NCBI RefSeq assembly: GCF_010550695.1 | Contig: NZ_JAAGOB010000007.1 | Location: 1-64,000, forward strand | Source: Phytoactinopolyspora alkaliphila | Lineage (GTDB): Bacteria; Actinomycetota; Actinomycetes; Jiangellales; Jiangellaceae | DNA length: 64,000 bases | Reading direction: 5' to 3' | In this document: positions 1 to 7,857 of the stretch, piece by piece | How positions within the stretch are numbered: the stretch's first letter is position 1 | Layout: each line of letters opens with the position of its first letter | Notes under the pieces: generated by a model | Database searches by the model: none | What the model was told of the DNA's origin: nothing | The model's input: the letters and a program-made list of their open reading frames with translations, nothing else | Made by a program: the position numbers and the translations under genes

Positions 1-306
1 CATGCGGGCGATGCCGGCGTTGTTGACCAGCGCGAACAGTTGACCGTGTTCGGCTGCGGTGTCGATCAGCCGGTCCCGGTCCTGTGCAGAGCGGATGTCA
101 CACTCCACCACCACCGCCCGATCACCATGAACACCCGCACTCTCCGCCGACTCTTTCGCCGCATCCGCTGAGAGGTCAGCAAGAACACAGCAGAATCCGT
201 CAGCTAGTAGCCGATGAGCCATCGCCCGCCCCAAACCACCCCCAGCGCCAGTCACCACGGCGACGCGAGGTTTCGAACCACGTGGCTGTTCAAGCTGCGT
301 GCTCAA
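1..306 (-). CDS. Short-chain dehydrogenase/reductase, N-terminal part (cut by window edge)
   Basis: Partial gene: 102 codons are visible and the C-terminus lies beyond the left edge. The translation starts with a TTG codon at 306-304, preceded by a GGAGA ribosome site four bases upstream. It shows the Rossmann glycine motif TGAGGGLG near residue 19, an acidic residue after beta-2, a CDIR stretch and the NNAG motif at the cut end. All of these are classical SDR features; the catalytic Tyr-x3-Lys is outside the window. It is divergent from the SDR at 608-1408, and the pair borders sugar-nucleotide genes, as PtmA-type SDRs border legionaminic acid genes in Campylobacter (known for that family). 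The substrate cannot be told from sequence. Confidence 0.85.
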   Translation of the reverse strand, partial: MSTQLEQPRGSKPRVAVVTGAGGGLGRAMAHRLLADGFCCVLADLSADAAKESAESAGVHGDRAVVVECDIRSAQDRDRLIDTAAEHGQLFALVNNAGIARM

Positions 307-607
307 TGTGTCTCCTTCTGTGACCTACAGCGACAGGGCGGTTCGGGCCACTAGAAACGCAACCAGCCGTCACCTGTCGGACGAGGGCGTAGTTATGAAC
401 GGTGGGCGCACGCAGAGTAATGGAATAATCATTTCATTCTTCTCCATGGCGGTGTCGATCCGCAAGTCCGCGTGTAGATGGATCTCGGCTGCGAGGCGTA
501 ACTCGGCCCGATAGCCAACAGCCCGTTTGCCCTTGAGGATGGCCATGTCGAGCTGCGGCTGCTTTCTCCATGGCAGAGACTCGCGGCAACACGGAGGGGT
601 GGGGACT
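307..607. other. Divergent intergenic region with an imperfect palindrome
   Basis: About 300 bases between two divergent SDR genes with no convincing coding frame. It must hold both promoters. The one visible structure is an AT-rich imperfect dyad at 419-438 (half sites ATGGAA and TTTCAT), unusual in this GC-rich context and a possible operator. No clear -35/-10 pair can be assigned. Confidence 0.4.
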
Positions 608-1408
608 GTGACCGGAGATCACCAAGGAGAGATGGTGGCTGTCATTACGGGCGGGGGTCGTGGCATCGGCCGAGCCATCACGTTGAGGCTGGTGCGACAC
701 GGCTGGCATTGCGTGATTGCCGGCCTGGAAGAAGCCGACTTGAAGGAGACGTCCACCCTGGGTGACCCGTTGGGGCGCTCGATCCGGACCGTGACATGCG
801 ATATCGCCACGGACGACGGTCGCCGGGCCATCAAGCAGGCGTGGGCGGCGTCGTTCGAGAGTTTGAACCTCCTGGTCAATTGCGCGGCTCGGACTACTGG
901 GATACCGCTGTTCGAGCCCTCCCTTGAGGCGTGGCGAGACGAGCTCGAGACGAACGTCGTGGCGATGGCGGCGCTCTCGTCGTGGGCCGTCGAGGTCATG
1001 AAGGAGCAGCGCGACGGCGTGGTGATCAACATCGGGTCCGTCTACGGGTCGCTGGGGCTTAACCACAGGTTCTATGAAGGCGAGTACCCCGGCGATGGCG
1101 ACAGCGGGCCGGTGCACATTCCGGCGTACCACGCGTCGAAGGGTGCAGTGGCGGCTTTGACTCGGGACTTGGCCGTGGTCGCAGGCCAGTGGAACGTCCG
1201 CGTGAACACGATCTCCCCAGGGATGATTCAGACCCCGGAGCGCACGTTCGGCGACGAACGCGTGCGGCGCTTCGTTGAGGCCACTCCGCTTCATCGGATG
1301 GGACGACCGGAGGATGTGGCGGCGGTGGTCGAGTTCCTGGCGTCGGCGGACGCCTCATTCGTCACCGGCGCGGAGTGGGTGGTGGACGGGGGATGGTCCA
1401 TTTGGTGA
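608..1408 (+). CDS. SDR family oxidoreductase (PtmA-like context)
   Basis: A 266-residue classical SDR. GTG at 608 is chosen as start because GGAGGGG lies about eight bases upstream; an in-frame ATG at 632 has a Shine-Dalgarno only two bases away. Visible motifs: TGGGRGIG (residues 14-21), NCAA replacing the usual NNAG, the catalytic Ser in NIGS, Tyr174 and Lys178 in YHASK, a PG turn, and a C-terminal VTGAEWVVDGGW typical of the family. It should bind NAD(P)H and reduce or oxidise a hydroxyl or keto group. It lies 27 bases upstream of the LegB-like dehydratase on the same strand, so it is probably co-transcribed and acts on a sugar or sugar-acid intermediate (inference from context). Confidence 0.85.
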   Translation: MTGDHQGEMVAVITGGGRGIGRAITLRLVRHGWHCVIAGLEEADLKETSTLGDPLGRSIRTVTCDIATDDGRRAIKQAWAASFESLNLLVNCAARTTGIPLFEPSLEAWRDELETNVVAMAALSSWAVEVMKEQRDGVVINIGSVYGSLGLNHRFYEGEYPGDGDSGPVHIPAYHASKGAVAALTRDLAVVAGQWNVRVNTISPGMIQTPERTFGDERVRRFVEATPLHRMGRPEDVAAVVEFLASADASFVTGAEWVVDGGWSIW

Positions 1409-1435
1409 CTGAGCAGCGCATGGCAGAGGGGAACG

Positions 1436-2434
1436 ATGGTGTCTGAGCTTGCTGGCAAGCGGGTCGTCGTGACCGGGGCCGATGGGTTCATCGGCAGCCA
1501 CCTCGTGGAGCGCCTTCTCCGTGACGGCGCTCAGGTCACGGCCTTCTGCGTCTACAACTCGATGGGTTCCTACGGCTGGCTGGAGGAGCTCGCTCGTGCG
1601 CAGCCGGAGAACCTGACGCTTGCGCTCGGTGACATCCGTGACGCACGTGCCGTGCGTGCGGCGGTGCAGGGAGCCGATGTGGTCTTCCACCTAGCGGCCT
1701 TGATCGCTATCCCTTACAGTTACCAGGCACCAGAGTCGTTCGTCGACACGAACGTCAAGGGGACTCTGGCGGTGCTCGAAGCTGCGAGGGACATGGGTGG
1801 TGTCCGCGTCATTCACACATCAACGAGCGAGGTCTACGGCACACCGGAGACGATCCCCATCACGGAGGATCATCCGCTGTGTGGACAGTCGCCGTACGCC
1901 GCCTCGAAGATCGGCGCGGACCAGCTGTGCCAGGCCTACGCCCGTTCTTTCGGTGTCGACGTGCTGACGTTGCGCCCGTTTAACACCTACGGCCCCCGGC
2001 AGTCCGCGCGTGCCGTGCTGCCCACCATCCTTGAGCAGTTGCTGGCTGGCAGCCGTAACGTCCGGCTGGGCAGCCTGGCCCCACGGCGTGACCTGACGTT
2101 TGTCGACGACACGGTGGATGGCTTCGTCCGGATCGCGGAGTCGAATATGGGTCCGGGTTCGGTGGTGCAGCTGGGAACCGGCCAATCGGCTTCCATCGGG
2201 GAGTTGTTCGACCTGTGCTGTGAGGTGACCTGCGTCGACGCTGAGGTGGTCACCGACGAGGAGCGGGTCCGGCCGGCGGCCAGCGAGGTCCAGGTGCTGC
2301 TTTCGGACCCGAGCCGGGCGAAGGACGCACTGGGCTGGCAGGCCGCCTGGTCCCTGCGGGAAGGGCTGGCCGAGACCGCCAGGTGGCTCGCCCCACGCGT
2401 TGACCCCGCACACGTGGGCAGGTACCAGCGGTGA
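1436..2434 (+). CDS. NAD-dependent sugar-nucleotide 4,6-dehydratase, LegB-like
   Basis: 332-residue extended SDR. The N-terminus carries the NAD motif TGADGFIG (13-20); HLAAL, STSEVYG and Tyr-x3-Lys in PYAASK follow, then RPFNTYGPRQ, which is typical of dTDP-glucose/UDP-GlcNAc dehydratases. The DLTFVDDTVDGF segment and overall length match the LegB group, which converts an NDP-GlcNAc to its 4-keto-6-deoxy form at the start of legionaminic or bacillosamine-type synthesis. Its stop overlaps the start of the aminotransferase gene by four bases (GTGA), so translation is coupled, as expected for a dehydratase and transaminase acting in sequence. The sugar carrier (UDP or GDP) cannot be decided. 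Confidence 0.82.
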   Translation: MVSELAGKRVVVTGADGFIGSHLVERLLRDGAQVTAFCVYNSMGSYGWLEELARAQPENLTLALGDIRDARAVRAAVQGADVVFHLAALIAIPYSYQAPESFVDTNVKGTLAVLEAARDMGGVRVIHTSTSEVYGTPETIPITEDHPLCGQSPYAASKIGADQLCQAYARSFGVDVLTLRPFNTYGPRQSARAVLPTILEQLLAGSRNVRLGSLAPRRDLTFVDDTVDGFVRIAESNMGPGSVVQLGTGQSASIGELFDLCCEVTCVDAEVVTDEERVRPAASEVQVLLSDPSRAKDALGWQAAWSLREGLAETARWLAPRVDPAHVGRYQR

Positions 2435-3576
2435 TCCCACTCTCGGAACCCACATTCGACGGCAACGAGGCCCTGTATGTGCGCCAATGCATCGAATCCG
2501 GCTACGTCTCGTCCGCGGGCCCGTTCGTGGGTCGTTTTGAGGACGCGTTCGCGCAGGTGGTCGGAGCGCCGCATGCCGTGGCGTGCGCCAGCGGCACCGC
2601 CGCCCTCCATGTGGCGCTGCAGCTGTCCGGGGAACAACCGCCACGCATGGTCGCGGTCTCCACTTTCACGTTCATCGCCTCTGCCAACGCGGCCACCTAC
2701 ACCGGCGCCCAGCTCCTGCTTGTGGACAGCGAGCCGGACACATGGAACATGAACACGCAGATGCTTCGTGACCACACGGTGCGCAGCGCACGCATGGGCA
2801 AGCGCATCCCGGACGTCATCGAGGTGGTGCACGTGCTCGGGCATCCCGCGGACATGGAACCCCTGTGGGAGCTGCGGGACCGGTTCGGCATCACCATCGT
2901 CGAAGACGCCGCGGAGTCACTCGGCGCCGGCTGGAAATCCGGGACGCTGGCGGGCCAGCACACCGGCACGGCCGGGCAGATGGGCTGCTTCTCGTTCAAC
3001 GGCAACAAGATCGTCACCAGCGGCGGAGGCGGCATGATCGTCACCGCCGACGCCGACCTTGCCGCCAAGGCTCGCCACTTGACCACGCAGGCGAAGAAAC
3101 CGGGCGAGGTCTACGTCCACGACGCCGTGGGATACAACTACCGGCTGACCAACCTTGCGGCCGCGCTCGGACTCGCTCAGCTGGAGCGGCTGCCACAGCG
3201 GCTGCGGAGCAAGCGCGCCATCGCCGCCGCATACAACGCGCTGCTCGGGGACTTGCCGATTACGCTCCCGCCGCGCGCTCCCTGGGCGACGCCCTCGCAT
3301 TGGCTGTACACGGTGCTGCTCCGCAAACGATTCGAGTCGGATGAGCTCGTGGCCGCGATGGCCGCGAACGGCATACAGATGCGTCGCGTCTGGGCACCGC
3401 TGCACCGGCAGCCTCCCTACCGCAAGACCGAGATCCTCGGCGGCGGCGAGGTGGCGGATGATCTGTACTGGCGCGGTGTCTCGCTGCCGAGCTCCGCGCA
3501 TCTTGACGCTGCGCAGCAGAACGAGGTCTGTGAGGCGTTCCGTCAAACGGTCTTGGCCTCGACCCGGCGGCGATGA
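2431..3576 (+). CDS. PLP-dependent sugar aminotransferase, LegC-like (DegT/DnrJ/EryC1/StrS family)
   Basis: 381 residues, GTG start overlapping the dehydratase stop. Fold-type I aminotransferase of the DegT family: SGTAALH (PLP phosphate site), EDAAESLG with the Asp contacting the pyridine nitrogen, and FSFNGNK with Lys193 as Schiff-base lysine, followed by a glycine run. Length and the preceding dehydratase point to LegC, which transaminates the 4-keto group of the 4-keto-6-deoxy-HexNAc nucleotide using glutamate. It ends three bases before the convergent acetyltransferase gene. Specificity for C4 is inferred from family and context. Confidence 0.82.
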   Translation: MIPLSEPTFDGNEALYVRQCIESGYVSSAGPFVGRFEDAFAQVVGAPHAVACASGTAALHVALQLSGEQPPRMVAVSTFTFIASANAATYTGAQLLLVDSEPDTWNMNTQMLRDHTVRSARMGKRIPDVIEVVHVLGHPADMEPLWELRDRFGITIVEDAAESLGAGWKSGTLAGQHTGTAGQMGCFSFNGNKIVTSGGGGMIVTADADLAAKARHLTTQAKKPGEVYVHDAVGYNYRLTNLAAALGLAQLERLPQRLRSKRAIAAAYNALLGDLPITLPPRAPWATPSHWLYTVLLRKRFESDELVAAMAANGIQMRRVWAPLHRQPPYRKTEILGGGEVADDLYWRGVSLPSSAHLDAAQQNEVCEAFRQTVLASTRRR

Positions 3577-3579
3577 GGA

Positions 3580-4206
3580 TCAGGGTGCGATCTCTCGCTC
3601 CCGCAATCGCCTGGCGGGCACACCGCCGTAGATGCCGTACGGCTCGGTGTCTCTAGTAACGACAGCACCCGCACCGATGATGCATCCCTCCGCCACAAAA
3701 GTTCCCGGGGTAACCGTGGCGGTGGCGCCGATCCAGACATCATCAGCGATGCTGACGGGGCGACCTGTACTCGGCGAGAGCACCATCGGGCGGGCGTGCC
3801 TGCGAGTGTCGTGTTCGACACTTGTTAGCACTACGTGGGCCGCAACCCCACAGTAGGCTCCTAGAGTGATTTTGCGTCCACCATACAGGGCGCAACCGGC
3901 CGCGAGGTGTGTTTTCCGGCCAATGTGTATGAGCCCGTCTGGCGAACCCGTCGACAGGTAGGTGTTCGGAAACAGTTCTACCTGCTCAGCGAGGGTCACC
4001 TGGCCGGCGCCCTGCACGAAGCACCACGGATAGATCGTCACGTCGGAGGCGAGCGTCACCTGCGAGATGCCCTGGCTGGTGAATCCCTGTCCGATCCGGA
4101 CTCGGTCACCCACGCTGAAAAGCTCCGGGTGCTCGATATGCACGCCGGGTTCGACAACCACCTGCTCGCCGCACCGGGCGAAACGCGAGCGCAGATCTCC
4201 GGACAT
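3580..4206 (-). CDS. Left-handed beta-helix acetyltransferase (sugar O/N-acetyltransferase type)
   Basis: 208 residues made largely of hexapeptide repeats (for example IGRKTHLAAG, LGAYCGVAA, IADDVWIGATATVTPG, GCIIGAGAVVTRD), the signature of left-handed parallel beta-helix acyltransferases using acetyl-CoA. A central His in SVEHDTRR may be catalytic. The C-terminal YGIYGGVPARRLR is the usual VatB/WbbJ-type ending. It starts four bases after the upstream epimerase gene ends, so it belongs to the minus-strand operon with the epimerase and NeuC-like gene. By context it may acetylate the amino sugar made by the LegB/LegC pair, but an O-acetyltransferase is equally possible. Confidence 0.78.
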   Translation of the reverse strand: MSGDLRSRFARCGEQVVVEPGVHIEHPELFSVGDRVRIGQGFTSQGISQVTLASDVTIYPWCFVQGAGQVTLAEQVELFPNTYLSTGSPDGLIHIGRKTHLAAGCALYGGRKITLGAYCGVAAHVVLTSVEHDTRRHARPMVLSPSTGRPVSIADDVWIGATATVTPGTFVAEGCIIGAGAVVTRDTEPYGIYGGVPARRLREREIAP

Positions 4207-4210
4207 GCGA

Positions 4211-5224
4211 TCAGCCGGCGCCGATCACGGCAGGCGCGCTGCTGAGGGTGTCGTCGAACGTCCATCGCGGCTCATAGCCGAGCAACCGCGCCGCCTTCTG
4301 GCTGGACAGCTCGAACGCCAGCGTCATCGGCATCCTCACCTCCAGGACCTCGGCGCCACGCCGCCGGGCCATGACCTCGGCGCCTTCGGCGAACGTCGTG
4401 GTCCGCGGCCCGAGCATGTTGAACGTCTGGTTCGCCGCCGCCGGATGCTCCAGGGCGAGAACGACCCCGTCCACCACGTCACGCACATCGGTGAAGTGGA
4501 TGGACCACGGCGTGCCACTGGGGCCGGTGACGGCCAGGGCCGGGTTGCCATCGGGTGCGGGCACGGCGGCGTCCAGTTCGCCCACCGGGTCGTCGCACTG
4601 CCGGAACAGCTGCCACAGATTGCTGCGGTCACCCGCGTCGGCGTGCATGGCGAAGAACGCGCGCACCCACTCCCGGCGAAACAGCGGCTCCGCCTCGTCC
4701 GGCGCTATCACCGAGCCCAGCCGCAGGATGGAGTACTCCAGGCCGTGAATCCGGTGGTAGTTCTCCACGAGCCGTTCCGCCAGCAGCTTCGAGGTGCTGT
4801 AGTAGTCGCCCGCGGTCTGCGGGTGATCCTCGGTGATGACCGCAGCCTGCGGATGCACTGGGCCGTAGGTGTTGTCCGTGCTGGCGTGAACGAACCGTCG
4901 CACCGGCGGATCCTGCCGGACGGCCGCCTCGAGCAGGCGCAACGTGCCGCCGGTGTTGATGTCGACGTAGGTGTCCACCGGCGTATCGGCCATCACGATC
5001 TGCGCCGCCAGGTGCACCACGACGTCCGCGCCCGCCACCGCGCGTTCGATGGCTCTGGTGTCGGTGAGAGCTGCCTCCATCACCTGGATCCGGGATCTCA
5101 GCGGCTCCGGCACCGATCGCCCGCCTGGCCTGACCATGCCGCGCACGTCGTGCCCGGAGTTCGCCAGCTCCTCCGCCACCCAGGATCCGACCCGCCCGGC
5201 CGCTCCGGTCACCAGAACTCGCAT
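4211..5224 (-). CDS. NAD-dependent epimerase/dehydratase family protein
   Basis: 337 residues starting at MRVLVTGAAGRVG, the glycine-rich NAD motif at the extreme N-terminus. HLAAQIV, STDNTYGP and YYSTSK (Tyr-x3-Lys) follow, as in extended SDRs acting on sugar nucleotides. The start ATG overlaps the NeuC-like stop by one base (TGATG), so the two are translationally coupled. A longer frame upstream exists but lies inside the NeuC-like gene. Probable role: epimerase, reductase or dehydratase on a nucleotide sugar in the same pathway; the exact reaction is not readable from sequence. Confidence 0.8.
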   Translation of the reverse strand: MRVLVTGAAGRVGSWVAEELANSGHDVRGMVRPGGRSVPEPLRSRIQVMEAALTDTRAIERAVAGADVVVHLAAQIVMADTPVDTYVDINTGGTLRLLEAAVRQDPPVRRFVHASTDNTYGPVHPQAAVITEDHPQTAGDYYSTSKLLAERLVENYHRIHGLEYSILRLGSVIAPDEAEPLFRREWVRAFFAMHADAGDRSNLWQLFRQCDDPVGELDAAVPAPDGNPALAVTGPSGTPWSIHFTDVRDVVDGVVLALEHPAAANQTFNMLGPRTTTFAEGAEVMARRRGAEVLEVRMPMTLAFELSSQKAARLLGYEPRWTFDDTLSSAPAVIGAG

Positions 5225-6420
5225 CAGTGGATCACCTCTCCGCTCAGACTGTCGGCACTCGTCTCGTGGAACTGTTTGGGTATCAGTTCGTCCAGGCCGG
5301 CGGACTTCAGGACGTCGACCACGTGCGTGAGCCGCCCGTCGGCGCTGGCGATCTCGTCGTCGAGCCATGGGAACGGCTCCGGCATGTCCAGGGCCCGGCG
5401 GATGCCGTCGGCGACCTCGTCGGTCCCGGTGCCGCAGTCGATGACCGTCTCCGCGCGTGGCCGGCCCGCCTGCCGGTCGCCGACGTTGACCGTGGGCGTG
5501 CCGAGCACGGGCGCCTCGATCAGCCCGCTCGACGAGTTCCCGAGGACCAAGTCCGCGTGCCTGAGCAGGCCGAGGTAGTTCACCTGGCCGAGCGACGGGA
5601 CCAGCACGGCCCGGTCCGGCCGGTCGGCGGCGTACTCACGCATGGCATCCAGAATCCGCTGGCTTCCGCGGTCCACATTCGGCGCCGTGAACACCAGCGT
5701 CGCCCGTGGAAAGCGGTCCAGAGCGGCCAGCAGATTCCGCGTCGACTCCCACGACCCGTCCGGGTCGGCTGTGGCGGGATGGTGGGTGATCAGGAAGGTC
5801 GGTGGGCGAAGCGGGAGCCCCACGGCCTCCTCGAGATCCTTCGGATCCGGCAGCGCCCGCAACGTGTCCGGATCGATCCCGATAGGCCCAACCGTGTGAA
5901 TGTGCCGGGGCTGTTCGCCCATGTGGATCAGCCGCCGGCGGTCGGCGGGGCTGAAGACGAAATGCAGATGCGCCAGCTTGGAGATTGCGTGGCGCATCTG
6001 GTCGTCGATCGAGCCGCGCGTGAGCTGGCCGCCGGCCACGTGCGCCACGGGGGTGAGGCGGAACAGCGCGGACGTGGCGGCGGCCAGGGCTTCGTAGCGG
6101 TCTCCCGCGATCAGCAGCAGGTCGGGGGAGATCCGCTCCAGCGCGTCGGCGTATCCGGCGCAGGCGAGCCCGAACGACTTTGTGACGGCCGCGGGGGAAT
6201 CGCCGGCGAGCACCATGTCGACGGTTTCGTCGATGGTGACGCCGTCGTCGAGGATCTCGCGGATGGTGCGGCCCTGCGCGCCCACCAGGTGCCCACCGGA
6301 GACCAGCAGCCTTAGGTCCACCTCATCGTCACTGTTCAGCCGCCTGATCAGCGACGCGAGCGGGGAGTAGTCCGCGCGTGATCCGGTGAAGACGCATATC
6401 CGGCGCCGAGCTCGCTGCAC
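5224..6420 (-). CDS. UDP-N-acetylglucosamine 2-epimerase (hydrolysing) family, NeuC/LegG-like
   Basis: About 398 residues. Starts ICVFTGSRADY, the N-terminal motif of NeuC/LegG enzymes, and contains IAGDRYEAL, HVAGGQLTRGSIDDQMRHAISKLAH (split across residues roughly 110-135), a VGPIGID segment, and the active-site region GNSSSGLIEAP plus VNVGDRQAGRPRAE. These enzymes invert C2 of a UDP-HexNAc and hydrolyse the nucleotide, giving free ManNAc or a 6-deoxy-diacetamido analogue. GTG at 6420 is preferred (GGAG four bases upstream, start just before the conserved strand); ATG at 6477 is the alternative. First gene of a three-gene minus operon. No NeuB-like synthase or CMP-transferase is visible in the window. 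Confidence 0.85.
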   Translation of the reverse strand: MQRARRRICVFTGSRADYSPLASLIRRLNSDDEVDLRLLVSGGHLVGAQGRTIREILDDGVTIDETVDMVLAGDSPAAVTKSFGLACAGYADALERISPDLLLIAGDRYEALAAATSALFRLTPVAHVAGGQLTRGSIDDQMRHAISKLAHLHFVFSPADRRRLIHMGEQPRHIHTVGPIGIDPDTLRALPDPKDLEEAVGLPLRPPTFLITHHPATADPDGSWESTRNLLAALDRFPRATLVFTAPNVDRGSQRILDAMREYAADRPDRAVLVPSLGQVNYLGLLRHADLVLGNSSSGLIEAPVLGTPTVNVGDRQAGRPRAETVIDCGTGTDEVADGIRRALDMPEPFPWLDDEIASADGRLTHVVDVLKSAGLDELIPKQFHETSADSLSGEVIH

Positions 6421-6587
6421 ATCGCTCCGATCGGGGGCTGACCACGGGAAGGAAGCGGATCCGAAGACCCTCGTCATGATCACCCGGCACCGGAATGTGA
6501 AGAAAGGTGGCATGTTCCACTTGACCGAACGCCGAAATAACTGTTTCATGTTAAGCGGGTTGGGGAGACGGCCAGAGGGGCGGAACC

Positions 6588-7691
6588 GTGAGAGTTCGGG
6601 AGTTCGTGGCACCGGTGCTGCATCGCTCAGGCGAGCCGCAGGTGATGGACATCGTCCAGCTTCAGGAGCCGCAGGCGGGCGAGGTCCGGGTTCGCATGGT
6701 GGCAGCCGGCGTGTGCCACAGCTGTCTGAGCACGGCGGATGGGTCGTTCGGGGAGATGCCGCTGCCGATGATCCTGGGAGACGAGGGCGCGGGCGTGGTG
6801 GAGGCCGTCGGCGAAGGCTGCCGATCACTGGCCCCAGGCGACCACGTCGTCCTCTCCTGGGCGCCCAGCTGCGGACGGTGCCGGTTCTGCTCGTCTGGCC
6901 GGCCGGGCATTTGTGAAACGCCCGCTCCGCTCGGCCGGATGAGTGACGGGACCTCACGGTTCCGGGTGGACGGTGTCCAGGCGTTCCATATGGGCCCCTC
7001 CACCTACAGCCCGTACGTGGTGGTCGACGAAACCGCCGCGGTGCGGGTCTCCAGGGCCATTCCACTGGAATCGGCCGCTCTCATCGGATGTGCCGTCACC
7101 ACAGGTGTGGGTGCCGTCCTGAACACGGCCAAGGTCCGGGTGGGTGAGAGCGTCGCCGTGTTCGGGTGCGGCGGAGTGGGGCTGAACGCCGTCCAGGGCG
7201 CCGCCCTGGCCGGCGCTCATCCGGTGATCGCCGTCGACGTCCTGGAATCCAAGCTGGACGTGGCTAAGCGGCTCGGCGCCACCGACACCGTGCACTCCGG
7301 CGAGGAGGACCCGGTGGAGCGGATCATCTCGCTCACCGGCGGCGGCGTGGACCACGCCATCGTGGCCGTCGGAGCCACCTCGGTCATGGACGTGGCGCTG
7401 CGATCACTGGGCCGCTCCGGGCAATGTGTGCTGGTGGGCGCACCACCGTTCGGCACCTCCCTGAGCGTGGACCCGTTCCTGCTGGTGGGCTCCGAGCGCA
7501 GGCTGGTGGGCTCACGCTACGGCTCGTCGAACCCGCAGGTCGCCTTCCCGTTCCTGGTGGACCTCTACCTGACCGGGAAGCTCAAGCTCGACGAGCTGAT
7601 CACCACTCGATACCCGATGCACAAGGTCAACGAAGCCTCCGCCGCGCTCGCCAGTGGCGCCGACATCCGCGGCGTGCTGACCTTCGACTGA
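6588..7691 (+). CDS. Zinc-type alcohol dehydrogenase homologue with altered catalytic metal site
   Basis: 367-residue medium-chain dehydrogenase; GTG start with a GAGGGG-type site upstream. The structural zinc loop is complete (CGRCRFCSSGRPGIC, four Cys). The NAD fold has the GCGGVG motif. The catalytic zinc site is unusual: Cys43 is present in GVCHSC, but the normal GHE is GDE (Asp65 for His) and the second-shell Asp after CHT is Cys46. The third ligand region IGCAVTTG is normal. Best overall resemblance is to class III/NDMA-dependent alcohol dehydrogenases. Divergent from the NeuC-like operon and upstream of the GH20 gene. Substrate unknown. Confidence 0.82.
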   Translation: MRVREFVAPVLHRSGEPQVMDIVQLQEPQAGEVRVRMVAAGVCHSCLSTADGSFGEMPLPMILGDEGAGVVEAVGEGCRSLAPGDHVVLSWAPSCGRCRFCSSGRPGICETPAPLGRMSDGTSRFRVDGVQAFHMGPSTYSPYVVVDETAAVRVSRAIPLESAALIGCAVTTGVGAVLNTAKVRVGESVAVFGCGGVGLNAVQGAALAGAHPVIAVDVLESKLDVAKRLGATDTVHSGEEDPVERIISLTGGGVDHAIVAVGATSVMDVALRSLGRSGQCVLVGAPPFGTSLSVDPFLLVGSERRLVGSRYGSSNPQVAFPFLVDLYLTGKLKLDELITTRYPMHKVNEASAALASGADIRGVLTFD

Positions 7692-7857
7692 CCACACCAG
7701 ACCCCCGGGGTAGGTAGGGAAGAAGTGAACAGGAGAGAGGGGGGCGCACGTCGAGTCCGCCGTCGTGGCTTGGCCGCCTCAGCGACGGCGGACCCGACTC
7801 GTTCCCGGTGAAGAACGGCTCCTGGGTGCGGCCGGTGATCTTCGATAGGAAGAGTGC

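Noticed and set aside
434-1294. Long minus-strand frame opposite the SDR gene
   Set aside because: Antisense shadow of the GC-biased SDR gene; composition rich in Arg/His/Pro and no motif.
4067-5578. 503-residue plus frame through the epimerase and acetyltransferase genes
   Set aside because: Lies antisense to three well-supported genes; no domain and skewed composition.
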